Below, in pieces: positions 15,674 to 22,701 of a stretch of 24,890 nucleotides of DNA (the first letter of the stretch is position 1; every line of letters starts with the position of its first letter). This DNA is from an uncultured Aquincola sp. GTDB taxonomy: Bacteria > Pseudomonadota > Gammaproteobacteria > Burkholderiales > Burkholderiaceae. The notes below the pieces were generated by a model that had not been told where the DNA came from, did not search any database, and worked only from the letters and a program-made list of their open reading frames with translations. Location: NCBI GenBank assembly GCA_937883885.1, contig CAKZXL010000760.1:1-24890 (forward strand). Reading direction: 5' to 3'. Position numbers and translations under genes: made by a program.

Positions 15674-15704
15674 TTGACCTTCCCACGATGGTAAACCCTA
15701 AGCT
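15674..15704 (+). promoter_or_regulatory. CueR-type promoter of copA
   Basis: TTGACC (15674-15679), a 19-bp spacer starting TTCCCACGATGG, and TAAGCT (15699-15704). This is the standard layout of a CueR/HmrR-activated copper ATPase promoter. The regulator is encoded two genes' length downstream in the same unit. Confidence 0.85.
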
Positions 15705-15740
15705 TCCCTCATGTCGAATCTCAACTACGGGAAATAAACC

Positions 15741-18236
15741 ATGAGCATGCCAATAATGAGTGATGCTCGCGCCACAGCAGCTGCGATCAGCCTGCCCATC
15801 GAGGGCATGACCTGCGCGAGCTGCGTCGGCCGAGTCGAGGCCGCCCTGGCCAAGGTCGAGGGCGTGGACACTGTGTCCGTCAATCTGGCTACCGAGCGGG
15901 CGGACATCCGCCTGGCTGGTCCTGTTGATCGCATGGCGCTGATTCAGGCGGTGGAGAAAGTGGGCTACGAGGTGCCGGCCGGCGTCACTGAACTGGCGAT
16001 CGAGGGCATGACCTGCGCATCCTGCGTAGGCCGCGTCGAGAAGGCGCTCAAAGCCATACCAAGCGTCACGGAGGCCACGGTGAATCTGGCGACCGAGCGC
16101 GCCACCGTGCGCGGCTTGGCTGCCGTGGAAGATCTGATCGCGGCCGTAGACAAGGTTGGCTACGAAGCCCGCCTGGTCGATACCGGCGCACAGGCCGAAG
16201 ATGAAGCAGCAGAAAAGAAGGACGCCGAGCGGGCCGAACTCAAGCGTGACCTGACCCTGGCCGGTCTGCTGACATTGCCGGTATTCGTGCTCGAAATGGG
16301 CTCGCACATGATTCCCGGCATGCACGAGTGGGTCATGAACACCATCGGCATGCAGCAGAATTGGTATATCCAGTTCGTACTGACCCTGCTGGTGCTGGCC
16401 ATTCCGGGCCGGCGCTTCTATGAGAAGGGCTTTCCGGCCCTCGTGCGCCTGGGCCCGGACATGAACTCGCTCGTCGCGGTCGGCACGATGGCCGCGTTCG
16501 GCTTTTCGATGGTCGCCACCTTCGCGCCCGGCCTGCTGCCAGCAGGCACGGTGAACGTCTATTACGAGGCGGCTGCCGTCATCGTGACGCTGATCCTGCT
16601 CGGTCGCTTCCTGGAGGCGCGCGCGAAGGGTCGTACCTCCGAGGCCATCCAGCGGCTGGTCAAGCTGCAGGCCAAGGAGGCCCATGTGTTGCGTGACGGC
16701 CGTATGGTGGATATTCCCATCAACGACGTAGCCCTTGGCGACATCGTGGAAGTGCGTCCCGGCGAGCGCGTGCCGGTCGATGGCGAAATCACCGAGGGCC
16801 GCAGCTTCGTCGATGAGTCGATGATCACCGGCGAACCGATCCCGGTCGAAAAGGCTGCTGGCAGCACGGTGGTCGGTGGCACCGTCAACCAGAAAGGCGC
16901 GCTGACGCTGCGCGCCACCGCCGTGGGCGGGCAGACCATGCTGGCGCAGATCATCCGCATGGTCGAGCAGGCCCAGGGCTCGAAGCTGCCGATTCAGGCC
17001 GTGGTGGACAAGGTGACGTTGTGGTTCGTTCCGGCAGTGATGCTGGTCGCCTTGCTGACCTTTCTGGTCTGGCTCGTGTTTGGCCCGTCGCCCGCCCTGA
17101 CTTTCGCCTTGGTCAACGCCGTAGCCGTGCTCATCATCGCCTGCCCGTGCGCTATGGGCTTGGCGACGCCGACCTCGATCATGGTCGGCACCGGCCGCGG
17201 CGCCGAGATGGGCGTGCTGTTCCGCAAGGGCGAGGCCTTGCAACTGCTCAAGGATGCCAAGGTGGTGGCCGTGGACAAGACCGGCACCCTGACAGAGGGT
17301 CGCCCGGTGCTGACCGACCTGGAAATCGCTGAAGGCTTCAGCCGCGACCCAGTGCTGGCGAAGGTCGCTGCCGTAGAATCTCGCTCGGAGCACCCGATTG
17401 CGCGCGCGATCGTCGAATCTGCGACAGAAGGTGGCATCGCGCTGCCGACCATGACCGATTTTGATTCGGTCACGGGCATGGGCGTGCGCGCAACCGTGGA
17501 CGGTTCCCGTGTCGAGGTTGGCGCCGACCGCTACATGCGTTCGCTGGGCCTGGACGTCGGTGTATTCGCAGGCACTGCCGAGCGTCTGGGCAACGAGGGC
17601 AAATCACCGTTGTACGCCGCGATCGATGGCCGCCTGGCCGCCATCATCGCCGTGGCCGATCCGATCAAGGCTAGCACGCCCGCCGCCATCGCCGCGCTGC
17701 ATCAGCTTGGCCTGAAAGTGGCAATGATCACCGGCGACAACGCGCGTACCGCACAGGCGATTGCCAAGCAACTGGGCATCGACGAGGTGGTGGCCGAAGT
17801 CCTGCCTGAAGGCAAGGTGGATGCGGTGCGCCGGCTGAAAGCCAGCCACGGCCAGATTGCTTACGTGGGTGACGGCATCAACGACGCCCCGGCGCTGGCC
17901 GAGGCCGACGTGGGCCTGGCAATCGGCACCGGCACTGACGTGGCAGTCGAGTCAGCCGACGTGGTGTTGATGTCCGGCGACCTGCGAGGCGTGCCCAACG
18001 CCATCGCGCTGTCGAAGGCTACGCTGGGCAATATCCGCCAAAACCTATTCTGGGCGTTTGGCTACAACACCGCGCTGATTCCGGTGGCCGCCGGGGCGCT
18101 GTACCCAGCATATGGGGTGTTGCTCTCGCCGATCTTCGCCGCCGGCGCGATGGCACTCTCCAGCGTGTTCGTGCTGGGCAACGCGCTACGCCTGCGCGGC
18201 TTTCGGCCGCCGCTGGCGGCGGATACCACTCATTGA
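15741..18236 (+). CDS. copA: Cu+-exporting P1B-1 ATPase
   Basis: The protein has 831 residues. Two N-terminal HMA domains carry GMTCASC (Cys25/28 and Cys92/95). Then come about eight transmembrane helices, TGEP actuator loop (363-366), CPC (468-470), DKTGT (512-516), SEHPIARAI nucleotide-binding motif, TGDN and GDGIND. The last two helices carry the copper signatures Y775-N776 (FWAFGYN) and M804-x-x-S-S (MALSS), which together with CPC define Cu+ exporters. It pumps Cu+ (or Ag+) out of the cytoplasm. The first ATG is used with GGGAAA upstream; a second Met at residue 6 is possible. It is the first gene of a plus-strand run with cueR, fdx and a glutaredoxin-MauE fusion. Confidence 0.97.
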   Translation: MSMPIMSDARATAAAISLPIEGMTCASCVGRVEAALAKVEGVDTVSVNLATERADIRLAGPVDRMALIQAVEKVGYEVPAGVTELAIEGMTCASCVGRVEKALKAIPSVTEATVNLATERATVRGLAAVEDLIAAVDKVGYEARLVDTGAQAEDEAAEKKDAERAELKRDLTLAGLLTLPVFVLEMGSHMIPGMHEWVMNTIGMQQNWYIQFVLTLLVLAIPGRRFYEKGFPALVRLGPDMNSLVAVGTMAAFGFSMVATFAPGLLPAGTVNVYYEAAAVIVTLILLGRFLEARAKGRTSEAIQRLVKLQAKEAHVLRDGRMVDIPINDVALGDIVEVRPGERVPVDGEITEGRSFVDESMITGEPIPVEKAAGSTVVGGTVNQKGALTLRATAVGGQTMLAQIIRMVEQAQGSKLPIQAVVDKVTLWFVPAVMLVALLTFLVWLVFGPSPALTFALVNAVAVLIIACPCAMGLATPTSIMVGTGRGAEMGVLFRKGEALQLLKDAKVVAVDKTGTLTEGRPVLTDLEIAEGFSRDPVLAKVAAVESRSEHPIARAIVESATEGGIALPTMTDFDSVTGMGVRATVDGSRVEVGADRYMRSLGLDVGVFAGTAERLGNEGKSPLYAAIDGRLAAIIAVADPIKASTPAAIAALHQLGLKVAMITGDNARTAQAIAKQLGIDEVVAEVLPEGKVDAVRRLKASHGQIAYVGDGINDAPALAEADVGLAIGTGTDVAVESADVVLMSGDLRGVPNAIALSKATLGNIRQNLFWAFGYNTALIPVAAGALYPAYGVLLSPIFAAGAMALSSVFVLGNALRLRGFRPPLAADTTH

Positions 18237-18253
18237 GAAAGGGGAGGAAGACC

Positions 18254-18727
18254 ATGAACATCGGTGAAGCATCCAAAGCATCCAAGGTCTCGGCCAAGAT
18301 GATCCGCTACTACGAGCAGATCGGCCTGATTCCGCCAGCGGATCGTACCGAATCTGGCTATCGCACCTACACCCAGGCCGATATCCACCGGCTGCATTTC
18401 ATCCGCCGCGCGCGCGATCTCGGCTTCTCGGTGGCCGAGATCACGAATCTGCTGGGCCTGTGGAACGACAAGTCGCGCCAGAGTGCCGACGTCAAGCGCC
18501 TGGCCCAACAGCACATCGCCGAACTGGACCGACGCATCGAGAGCATGCTGCAGATGACAGAAACGCTCAAGGCGTTGATTCATTGTTGCGCGGGTGATGA
18601 ACGACCAGACTGCCCGATCCTTCAGACGCTGGAGCAACCCGACACCAGTGAAGACGAACCTGAAGAGCGCACTGGTGCCGTACCGCGCCGCTCGCACGGC
18701 ACCAGAACAGCGAAACGCTCGCGCTGA
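18254..18727 (+). CDS. cueR: CueR/HmrR copper-responsive MerR activator
   Basis: The protein has 157 residues. The N-terminal winged helix-turn-helix is MNIGEASKASKVSAKMIRYYEQIGLIPP and SGYRTYTQADIHRLHFIRRARDLGFSVAEI; then a dimerisation helix. The copper-binding loop is CC-AGDERPDC-PIL with Cys112 and Cys120, the exact ligand positions of CueR. The C-terminal 35 residues after that loop are longer than in E. coli CueR and rich in Glu, Arg and Thr. The start at MNIGEA is set by GGGGAGG about 6 nt upstream; a longer frame from a TTG overlaps the copA stop. It lies 17 bases after copA and so is made together with the pump it activates. Targets are probably the four TTGACC-N19 promoters in this window. 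Confidence 0.95.
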   Translation: MNIGEASKASKVSAKMIRYYEQIGLIPPADRTESGYRTYTQADIHRLHFIRRARDLGFSVAEITNLLGLWNDKSRQSADVKRLAQQHIAELDRRIESMLQMTETLKALIHCCAGDERPDCPILQTLEQPDTSEDEPEERTGAVPRRSHGTRTAKRSR

Positions 18728-18741
18728 CGACCAGGAGAGAC

Positions 18742-19080
18742 ATGCCCAAAATCACTGTTCTTCCCCACTCAGAACTGGCACCTGAAGGCGCGGTGCTGAA
18801 CGTGCCAGCAGGCACCTCGATTTGTGAGGCCCTGCTGGACAATGGCATCGAGATCGAGCATGCCTGCGACATGAGTTGCGCATGCACCACCTGCCATTGC
18901 ATCGTGCGCAAGGGGTTCGACTCTCTAAACGAAGTCGAGGAGTGCGAGGACGACCTGCTCGACAGGGCCTGGGGACTGGAGGTGCAGTCGCGCCTGAGCT
19001 GCCAGGCCATCGTGTCGACAGAGGATCTGACCGTCGAAATCCCCAAGTACACGATTAACCACGCCAAGGAGAACCACTAG
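18742..19080 (+). CDS. fdx: Isc-type [2Fe-2S] ferredoxin
   Basis: The protein has 112 residues, the family length. The cluster ligands are Cys42, Cys48, Cys51 and Cys87 (HACDMSCACTTCHC and LSCQAI), the same positions as in E. coli Fdx of the isc operon. Two extra Cys (46 and 53) sit in the ligand loop. It is an adrenodoxin-type electron carrier used in Fe-S cluster assembly. AGGAG lies directly upstream and the gap to cueR is only 14 bases, so it is co-expressed with copA-cueR. Cu+ destroys exposed Fe-S clusters, so an island-borne ferredoxin could replace or protect the housekeeping protein; this role is inferred. A housekeeping isc gene would normally lie beside hscA and iscX, which are absent here. 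Confidence 0.93.
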   Translation: MPKITVLPHSELAPEGAVLNVPAGTSICEALLDNGIEIEHACDMSCACTTCHCIVRKGFDSLNEVEECEDDLLDRAWGLEVQSRLSCQAIVSTEDLTVEIPKYTINHAKENH

Positions 19081-19284
19081 GGCCTGGCGTGCCGCCGCAG
19101 ACACGCCGGCCTGTGGCCGGATTGTCCTGGCAGGTGGAGAACAGCCTGACGACCTACCCATGAGCCAGGCGCCTACACACTCTTGCGCCAGGGCGGGTTA
19201 GGGTAGAGAGGTAGTCTGAAGTCTTTTGCTCACGGTCGGCTCCGCCGACCTCCCTTAAGGAAGACCCCACAGGAGAAGTCCAGC
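19081..19284 (+). other. Spacer with hairpins between fdx and the glutaredoxin fusion
   Basis: No gene is supported. Three GC-rich inverted repeats are visible: GGCGTG/CACGCC near 19085, CCGGCC-TGT-GGCCGG near 19107, and GGTCGGC-TCC-GCCGACC (19234-19250). None has a T-run. They could attenuate transcription between fdx and the next gene. No CueR-type promoter was found here. Confidence 0.45.
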
Positions 19285-20043
19285 ATGTCTGCGCTCAAGC
19301 ACGCCAAGCTCTACCGCATGGTCATGCCCGACCATACCTGCCCCTATGGGCTGAAGTCGCTCGATCTGCTCAAACGCAAGGGCTACAAGGTCGAGGACAA
19401 GCACTTGGCGAGCCGCGAGCAGACGGATGCGTTCAAGCAGGAACATGGAGTCGAAACCACGCCGCAGACGTTCATCGATGGGCGGCGCATAGGGGGCTAC
19501 GACGAATTGCGTAAATTCTTCGACATGCCCGTGAAGGACAAGAACGCTGTGACCTATACCCCCGTGGTCGCGCTGTTCCTCATGGCCGCCGCGCTGGCGC
19601 TCGGGGCGAGTTGGGCCGCCTTCGGCCAGCTACCGGGCATTCAGACCGCAGAGTGGTTCGTGGCCTTTGCCATGTGCTTGCTGGCGTTGCAGAAACTCAA
19701 GAACGTGGACAGTTTCGCGACGATGTTCCTCAACTATGACCTGTTGGCCAAGCGCTGGGTGCGGTATGGCTATCTCTACCCGTTCGCAGAGGGTACCGCT
19801 GGCGTGTTGATGGTCGCGGGAGTGGGTATGTGGCTGTCGATTCCGCTGGCACTGTTCATCGGCACCGTCGGGGCCGTGTCGGTCTTCAAGGCGGTTTATG
19901 TCGATCGCCGGGAACTCAAGTGCGCCTGCGTGGGCGGGGACAGCAATGTACCGCTGGGCTTCGTATCCCTGACAGAGAACCTGATGATGGTGGCGATGGC
20001 CCTTTGGATGTGGGTCAAGGTCGCCTATTTCGGGATGCACTGA
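19285..20043 (+). CDS. Glutaredoxin-MauE/DoxX membrane fusion protein
   Basis: The protein has 252 residues in two parts. Residues 1-82 are a glutaredoxin domain: LYRMVMPDHTCPYGLKSLDLL with Cys19 in a CPYG (monothiol-like) site, and TTPQTFIDGRRIGGYDEL with the cis-Pro and glutathione-binding GG. Residues 92-250 form about five transmembrane helices of MauE/DoxX type, with a Cys213-Ala-Cys215-Val-Gly-Gly loop before PLGFVSLTENLMM. The fold suggests electrons are taken from glutathione in the cytoplasm and handed to the membrane-borne CxC, in the manner of DsbB/MauE-type redox relays. AGGAG lies about 11 nt before the ATG. It lies on the same strand as copA-cueR-fdx, 204 bases beyond fdx. The redox role is strongly suggested; the final acceptor is unknown. 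Confidence 0.85.
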   Translation: MSALKHAKLYRMVMPDHTCPYGLKSLDLLKRKGYKVEDKHLASREQTDAFKQEHGVETTPQTFIDGRRIGGYDELRKFFDMPVKDKNAVTYTPVVALFLMAAALALGASWAAFGQLPGIQTAEWFVAFAMCLLALQKLKNVDSFATMFLNYDLLAKRWVRYGYLYPFAEGTAGVLMVAGVGMWLSIPLALFIGTVGAVSVFKAVYVDRRELKCACVGGDSNVPLGFVSLTENLMMVAMALWMWVKVAYFGMH

Positions 20044-20052
20044 GCAACAACA

Positions 20053-20100
20053 TGGCGCGTGCGCCAGCATCGCGGCCAACCTGCGTTCAGGTCGACCGCG
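20053..20100. terminator. Hairpins between two convergent genes
   Basis: Two inverted repeats fill the 65-bp gap: TGGCGC-GT-GCGCCA (20053-20066), and a 30-base element whose outer arms CGCGG/CCGCG and inner arms ACCTG/CAGGT flank a CGTT loop (20071-20100). There are no T-runs. They probably separate convergent transcripts of the fusion gene and copZ. Confidence 0.45.
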
Positions 20101-20108
20101 ATCGGATG

Positions 20109-20303
20109 TTACTGCGCGCGCGGCGGGAAACCAGCCTCGCGCAGGGCTGCGACGATCTGCCCTTCGGATGCCGACGTTTGCACCTCGACCCGGCGGGATG
20201 GCGGATCAGTGACGACACTGGCGTTGGGGTCGATCATCTGAATCGTCTTCGTCACGGTGCGGGCGCATCCACCGCAGGTCATGTCATCGAGATGGAATTG
20301 CAT
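20109..20303 (-). CDS. copZ: Heavy-metal-associated domain copper chaperone
   Basis: A single HMA domain of 64 residues: MQFHLDDMTCGGCARTVTKTIQ with Cys10 and Cys13 binding Cu+, then the beta-alpha-beta remainder ASVVTDPPSRRVEVQT and ALREAGFPP. It is the usual cytoplasmic chaperone that hands Cu+ to CopA and CueR. The start is fixed by AGGAG about 7 nt upstream; a longer frame would run across the promoter. It is transcribed towards the copA unit from its own CueR-type promoter. Confidence 0.93.
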   Translation of the reverse strand: MQFHLDDMTCGGCARTVTKTIQMIDPNASVVTDPPSRRVEVQTSASEGQIVAALREAGFPPRAQ

Positions 20304-20334
20304 GGAAAACTCCTTTCGGGTTGGGGTGCTTGGC

Positions 20335-20365
20335 AGTTTGGTCCTTGCCACGGTTGGAAGGTCAA
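20335..20365 (-). promoter_or_regulatory. CueR-type promoter of copZ
   Basis: On the minus strand TTGACC (20360-20365), a 19-bp spacer starting TTCCAACCGTGG, and a poor -10 CAAACT (20335-20340). The spacer holds an interrupted dyad (CTTCC..GGCAAG). The weak -10 fits an activator-dependent promoter. It lies 32 bp before the copZ start. Confidence 0.78.
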
Positions 20366-20537
20366 GTGGTAGTTGCATCGACGGGACGCAGCGGCTGCCA
20401 AGTTCCCTCACGCTGTCACTGACGCGCAACCTTATTGATTCGCGCCGATGGCATTTGCAACGAAGCCAAGCAGCACACCGTCATCAAGCCGGCTCCGATC
20501 CCTTATCAAGCTCCAGATCAGAGGCAGGAGGTCTTTT

Positions 20538-20575
20538 TTGATAAAATATATGAACATATGTATTATTGTTCAATC
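20538..20575 (+). promoter_or_regulatory. Strong sigma-70 promoter overlapped by an ArsR/SmtB-like palindrome, no clear gene
   Basis: TTGATA (20538-20543), a 17-bp spacer and TATTAT (20561-20566) make an almost ideal promoter on the plus strand. The spacer contains ATATGAACATATGT, one good operator arm plus a second TTCA-containing arm shifted to 20569-20572. The first good gene downstream is the LysR gene, whose start is 130 bases beyond the -10. A 65-codon frame crosses the site but starts upstream of it and is not supported. Confidence 0.6.
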
Positions 20576-20696
20576 GAATCAATGGCCTTTTGCCCTGCCC
20601 TGAAGGGGAGCACCTGCTACTTCATCCACTGAGCACACTTCGGCATCAATGCGCCGTGGCCAATTGAATTGACCAAGATTGCTGAAGGACGCAACC

Positions 20697-21587
20697 ATGG
20701 AACTTCGTCACCTGCGCTGCTTTGTGGCGGTCGCCGAAGAACTGCACTTCACACGAGCTGCCGAGCGCTTGCATATCGAACAATCCCCCCTGTCTCGAAC
20801 GATCAAAGAGCTTGAGGATGAGCTAGGGGTAATACTTTTTGACCGAAACCGTCGAGGCACTGTGCTGACCCCCGCTGGAGCCGTGTTCTTGCAGGACGTC
20901 CGCAGACTGTTCACTGTTTTGGAGCATGCACGGGAGAACGTCCAGGCGGTCGCGGCGGGTCTGCGAGGGAGCCTGCGCATCGCTGTCTCCGATGGTGCAA
21001 TCGATCCCAGGTTATCGGCGTTTCTGGCTCGTTGTCGCGCAGAAGAGCCGGAGGTCGAGATACGCCTATCCGAAGTACCTCTGGCCGAGCAACTGCGTGG
21101 TTTGCGATCAGGCGACTTCATGGCCGGATTCGCGCACACTGCCAACGTCGGTTACGGCATCGTCGCCGAACCGATCTGGCAAGACCCGCTGGTTATCGCG
21201 CTCCCCGCCCGCCACGAACTACTCGCTCACAAGAAGGTTCCGCTCCATACCCTCGGGGGGCATCCGCTCATCATGTGCGATCCCCAGGCGTGCGAAGGTT
21301 GCTGCCTCGAACTGGCTCGACTTCTTCGGCAACTGGAGCATGAACCGAACATCGTTGAGCACGCGTCCTCACTAGACATGATGCTCACCTTGGTCGGTGC
21401 AGGCTACGGCATCGGCTTCACGACGACGACCAGGATTACTGCTTACCAGCGCTCTGACGTTGTAATCCGCCCTCTGGCAGTGGAATCAGCGGTCATCACC
21501 ACCTACTTGCTGTGGCCCGAAAACACCCGTTTGTCGGTTCCACTGGAGCAGTTCATTGCTCGGCTACGCGACCGATTGAGCGACTAA
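20697..21587 (+). CDS. LysR-family transcriptional regulator
   Basis: The protein has 296 residues, a normal length. The N-terminal winged helix-turn-helix is MELRHLRCFVAVAEELHFTRAAERLHIEQSPLSRTIKELEDELGVILFDR (residues 1-50), then a linker helix, and the periplasmic-binding-protein-like effector domain from about residue 88 (LRGSLRIAVSDGAIDPRLSAFL). The effector domain contains an unusual Cys cluster (CDPQACEGCCLEL). The start at MELRHL follows AAGGA about 8 nt upstream. It lies downstream of the operator-overlapped promoter at 20538 and may be driven by it. It ends 25 bases before the convergent XRE gene. Target and inducer are unknown. LysR genes of this kind are often found next to the integrase in ICEclc/PAGI-2-type islands (recollection, not checked). 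Confidence 0.9.
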   Translation: MELRHLRCFVAVAEELHFTRAAERLHIEQSPLSRTIKELEDELGVILFDRNRRGTVLTPAGAVFLQDVRRLFTVLEHARENVQAVAAGLRGSLRIAVSDGAIDPRLSAFLARCRAEEPEVEIRLSEVPLAEQLRGLRSGDFMAGFAHTANVGYGIVAEPIWQDPLVIALPARHELLAHKKVPLHTLGGHPLIMCDPQACEGCCLELARLLRQLEHEPNIVEHASSLDMMLTLVGAGYGIGFTTTTRITAYQRSDVVIRPLAVESAVITTYLLWPENTRLSVPLEQFIARLRDRLSD

Positions 21588-21612
21588 CGAAGCTGGCCAA
21601 AGAAGGCAAGGC

Positions 21613-21906
21613 TCAAGAGCCGTTGCCAGAACCAAGGTTGTCCTCTGTTGCAGTCATCAATTCAGCCGAACTTATCCTGAGCGCCACGGCAATTTTCAGT
21701 ATCAGAGCCAACGTGGCCATGTGCTGCCCGCGCTCAATCTTGCCCATGTGAGAACGTTCGATCCCGGCCAGTGCAGCCAGTTCTTCCTGAGAGATTCCTT
21801 GCGCCTTGCGGGCGGCACGCACTGCCTCCCCGAAGGCCTGTGCTGGCTCGGCTTCAAATGTGGTTGTACCTGGGGGACGGCCTCGTTGAACTATACGCTT
21901 CTGCAT
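21613..21906 (-). CDS. XRE-family helix-turn-helix regulator
   Basis: The protein has 97 residues. After a basic N-terminus (MQKRIVQRGRPPGTTTF) comes a Cro/C1-type HTH: FGEAVRAARKAQGISQEELAALAGIERSHMGKIERGQHMATLALILKIAVALRISSAEL. The start is not certain: the frame is open to 22020, but the family HTH spacing and the position of an inverted repeat just upstream favour the ATG at 21906. No strong ribosome-binding site precedes it. It is divergent from the HTH-less LysR gene and could repress both itself and that gene. It may be the repressor part of the island's own control module. Confidence 0.82.
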   Translation of the reverse strand: MQKRIVQRGRPPGTTTFEAEPAQAFGEAVRAARKAQGISQEELAALAGIERSHMGKIERGQHMATLALILKIAVALRISSAELMTATEDNLGSGNGS

Positions 21907-21934
21907 TGACAGAAGCGTCGGGCAGCCATGAGAA

Positions 21935-21955
21935 TTTAACCACGTTAAATTTAAC
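21935..21955. promoter_or_regulatory. Candidate XRE operator (TTTAAC repeats)
   Basis: Three TTTAAC units: TTTAAC-CAC-GTTAAA is a perfect inverted repeat (21935-21949), followed at once by a direct copy, TTTAAC (21950-21955). It lies 29 bases before the XRE start and 57 bases before the divergent LysR-like gene. An XRE dimer would be expected to bind such a repeat. Confidence 0.55.
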
Positions 21956-22011
21956 TCATTGCTATCATATTGGGTTGCTTTTTTGCGGCCAGATAGCTTC
22001 GCGGGGCTCTC

Positions 22012-22650
22012 ATGCACCACGCCACCAGCCGATCTTTCAAACTCGCTATAGCGCCCGGCGTACCATCCTCTCGGCTATCAACGCTTCTTGCCCTTCAGCG
22101 TGCAGAGGAACCGGATATCGCCATCACGTTCTTCGAGGTCGCAGGCGACGACCTAGCTGTCGGCCTTCAAGAAGGTCGCTACGACGCTGGGATGTCACTT
22201 CAAGATACGAGCGCCCCGAGCCTGAGCAGCCAGCCCTTATGGTGTGAAAACATGGCCGTTGCTGTACCGCCACGGTTCCCCTTACCGAACCAGGCGATGC
22301 TCACGGTTGCTGAGTTGTTGAGCTATCCCGTTTTTCGCTGGCAGGCAGAGGCCTGCCCCCTGCTGGATCAACGGCTGTCTTCCTTGGCGCCGCCGGTGGA
22401 TCAGCAGAGCATTCAGCACGTCACTTCGTTCAAGCTGTTGGCCCTATGGGTCGCGGCTGGCTATGGTCTTGGCATCTCTGCGCAACCGCGCATCGAGCGC
22501 GCCCATGAGTGGAGGATTACGATGAGGCTGCCCTCGGATGGCCCCTACGAAATCGTGACCCACCTGCAGCGCCCCCACCGGCCAACCAATGCTGTTACGG
22601 AGCGGTTCGCGCGCAGAGCGCTGCAGGTTGCCAGGGCCGGCGCACGGTAA
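22012..22650 (+). CDS. LysR-type effector domain without a DNA-binding domain
   Basis: The protein has 212 residues, which match only the effector-binding half of LysR regulators: RSFKLAIAPGVPSSRLSTLLAL-QRAEEPDIAITFFEV, DAGMSL, LPNQAMLTVAELLSYPVF, LALWVAAGYGLGISAQPRIE. It resembles the effector domain of the LysR gene at 20697, and both contain an atypical Cys-rich loop region. A TAG stop lies in frame about 20 bases upstream of the ATG, so no N-terminal HTH is present in this frame. It is therefore either a truncated regulator or a stand-alone ligand sensor. It is divergent from the XRE gene and convergent with the integrase. Whether it pairs with the XRE protein is speculation. Confidence 0.75.
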   Translation: MHHATSRSFKLAIAPGVPSSRLSTLLALQRAEEPDIAITFFEVAGDDLAVGLQEGRYDAGMSLQDTSAPSLSSQPLWCENMAVAVPPRFPLPNQAMLTVAELLSYPVFRWQAEACPLLDQRLSSLAPPVDQQSIQHVTSFKLLALWVAAGYGLGISAQPRIERAHEWRITMRLPSDGPYEIVTHLQRPHRPTNAVTERFARRALQVARAGAR

Positions 22651-22653
22651 TGA

Positions 22654-22690
22654 CAACCTATGGCCGGGGCCACTTCCCGGCCATAGGTTG
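22654..22690. terminator. Perfect 15-bp hairpin between convergent genes
   Basis: CAACCTATGGCCGGG (22654-22668), a 7-base loop GCCACTT, and CCCGGCCATAGGTTG (22676-22690). The arms are perfectly complementary over 15 bp and sit between the stop codons of the LysR-like gene and the integrase. There is no T-run, so it would act as a strong hairpin for both directions, not as a classical intrinsic terminator. It is the longest perfect inverted repeat I found in the window. Confidence 0.75.
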
Positions 22691-22701
22691 CAGCGTGCAG
22701 G

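Noticed and set aside
15582..17393. 603-codon minus-strand open frame
   Set aside because: It lies antisense to copA and arises from high-GC codon use. Its product is His/Arg/Gln-rich with no domain pattern, and copA is certain.
20435..20632. 65-codon plus-strand open frame across the orphan promoter
   Set aside because: It starts upstream of the promoter that would have to drive it, has no ribosome-binding site and no recognisable sequence.
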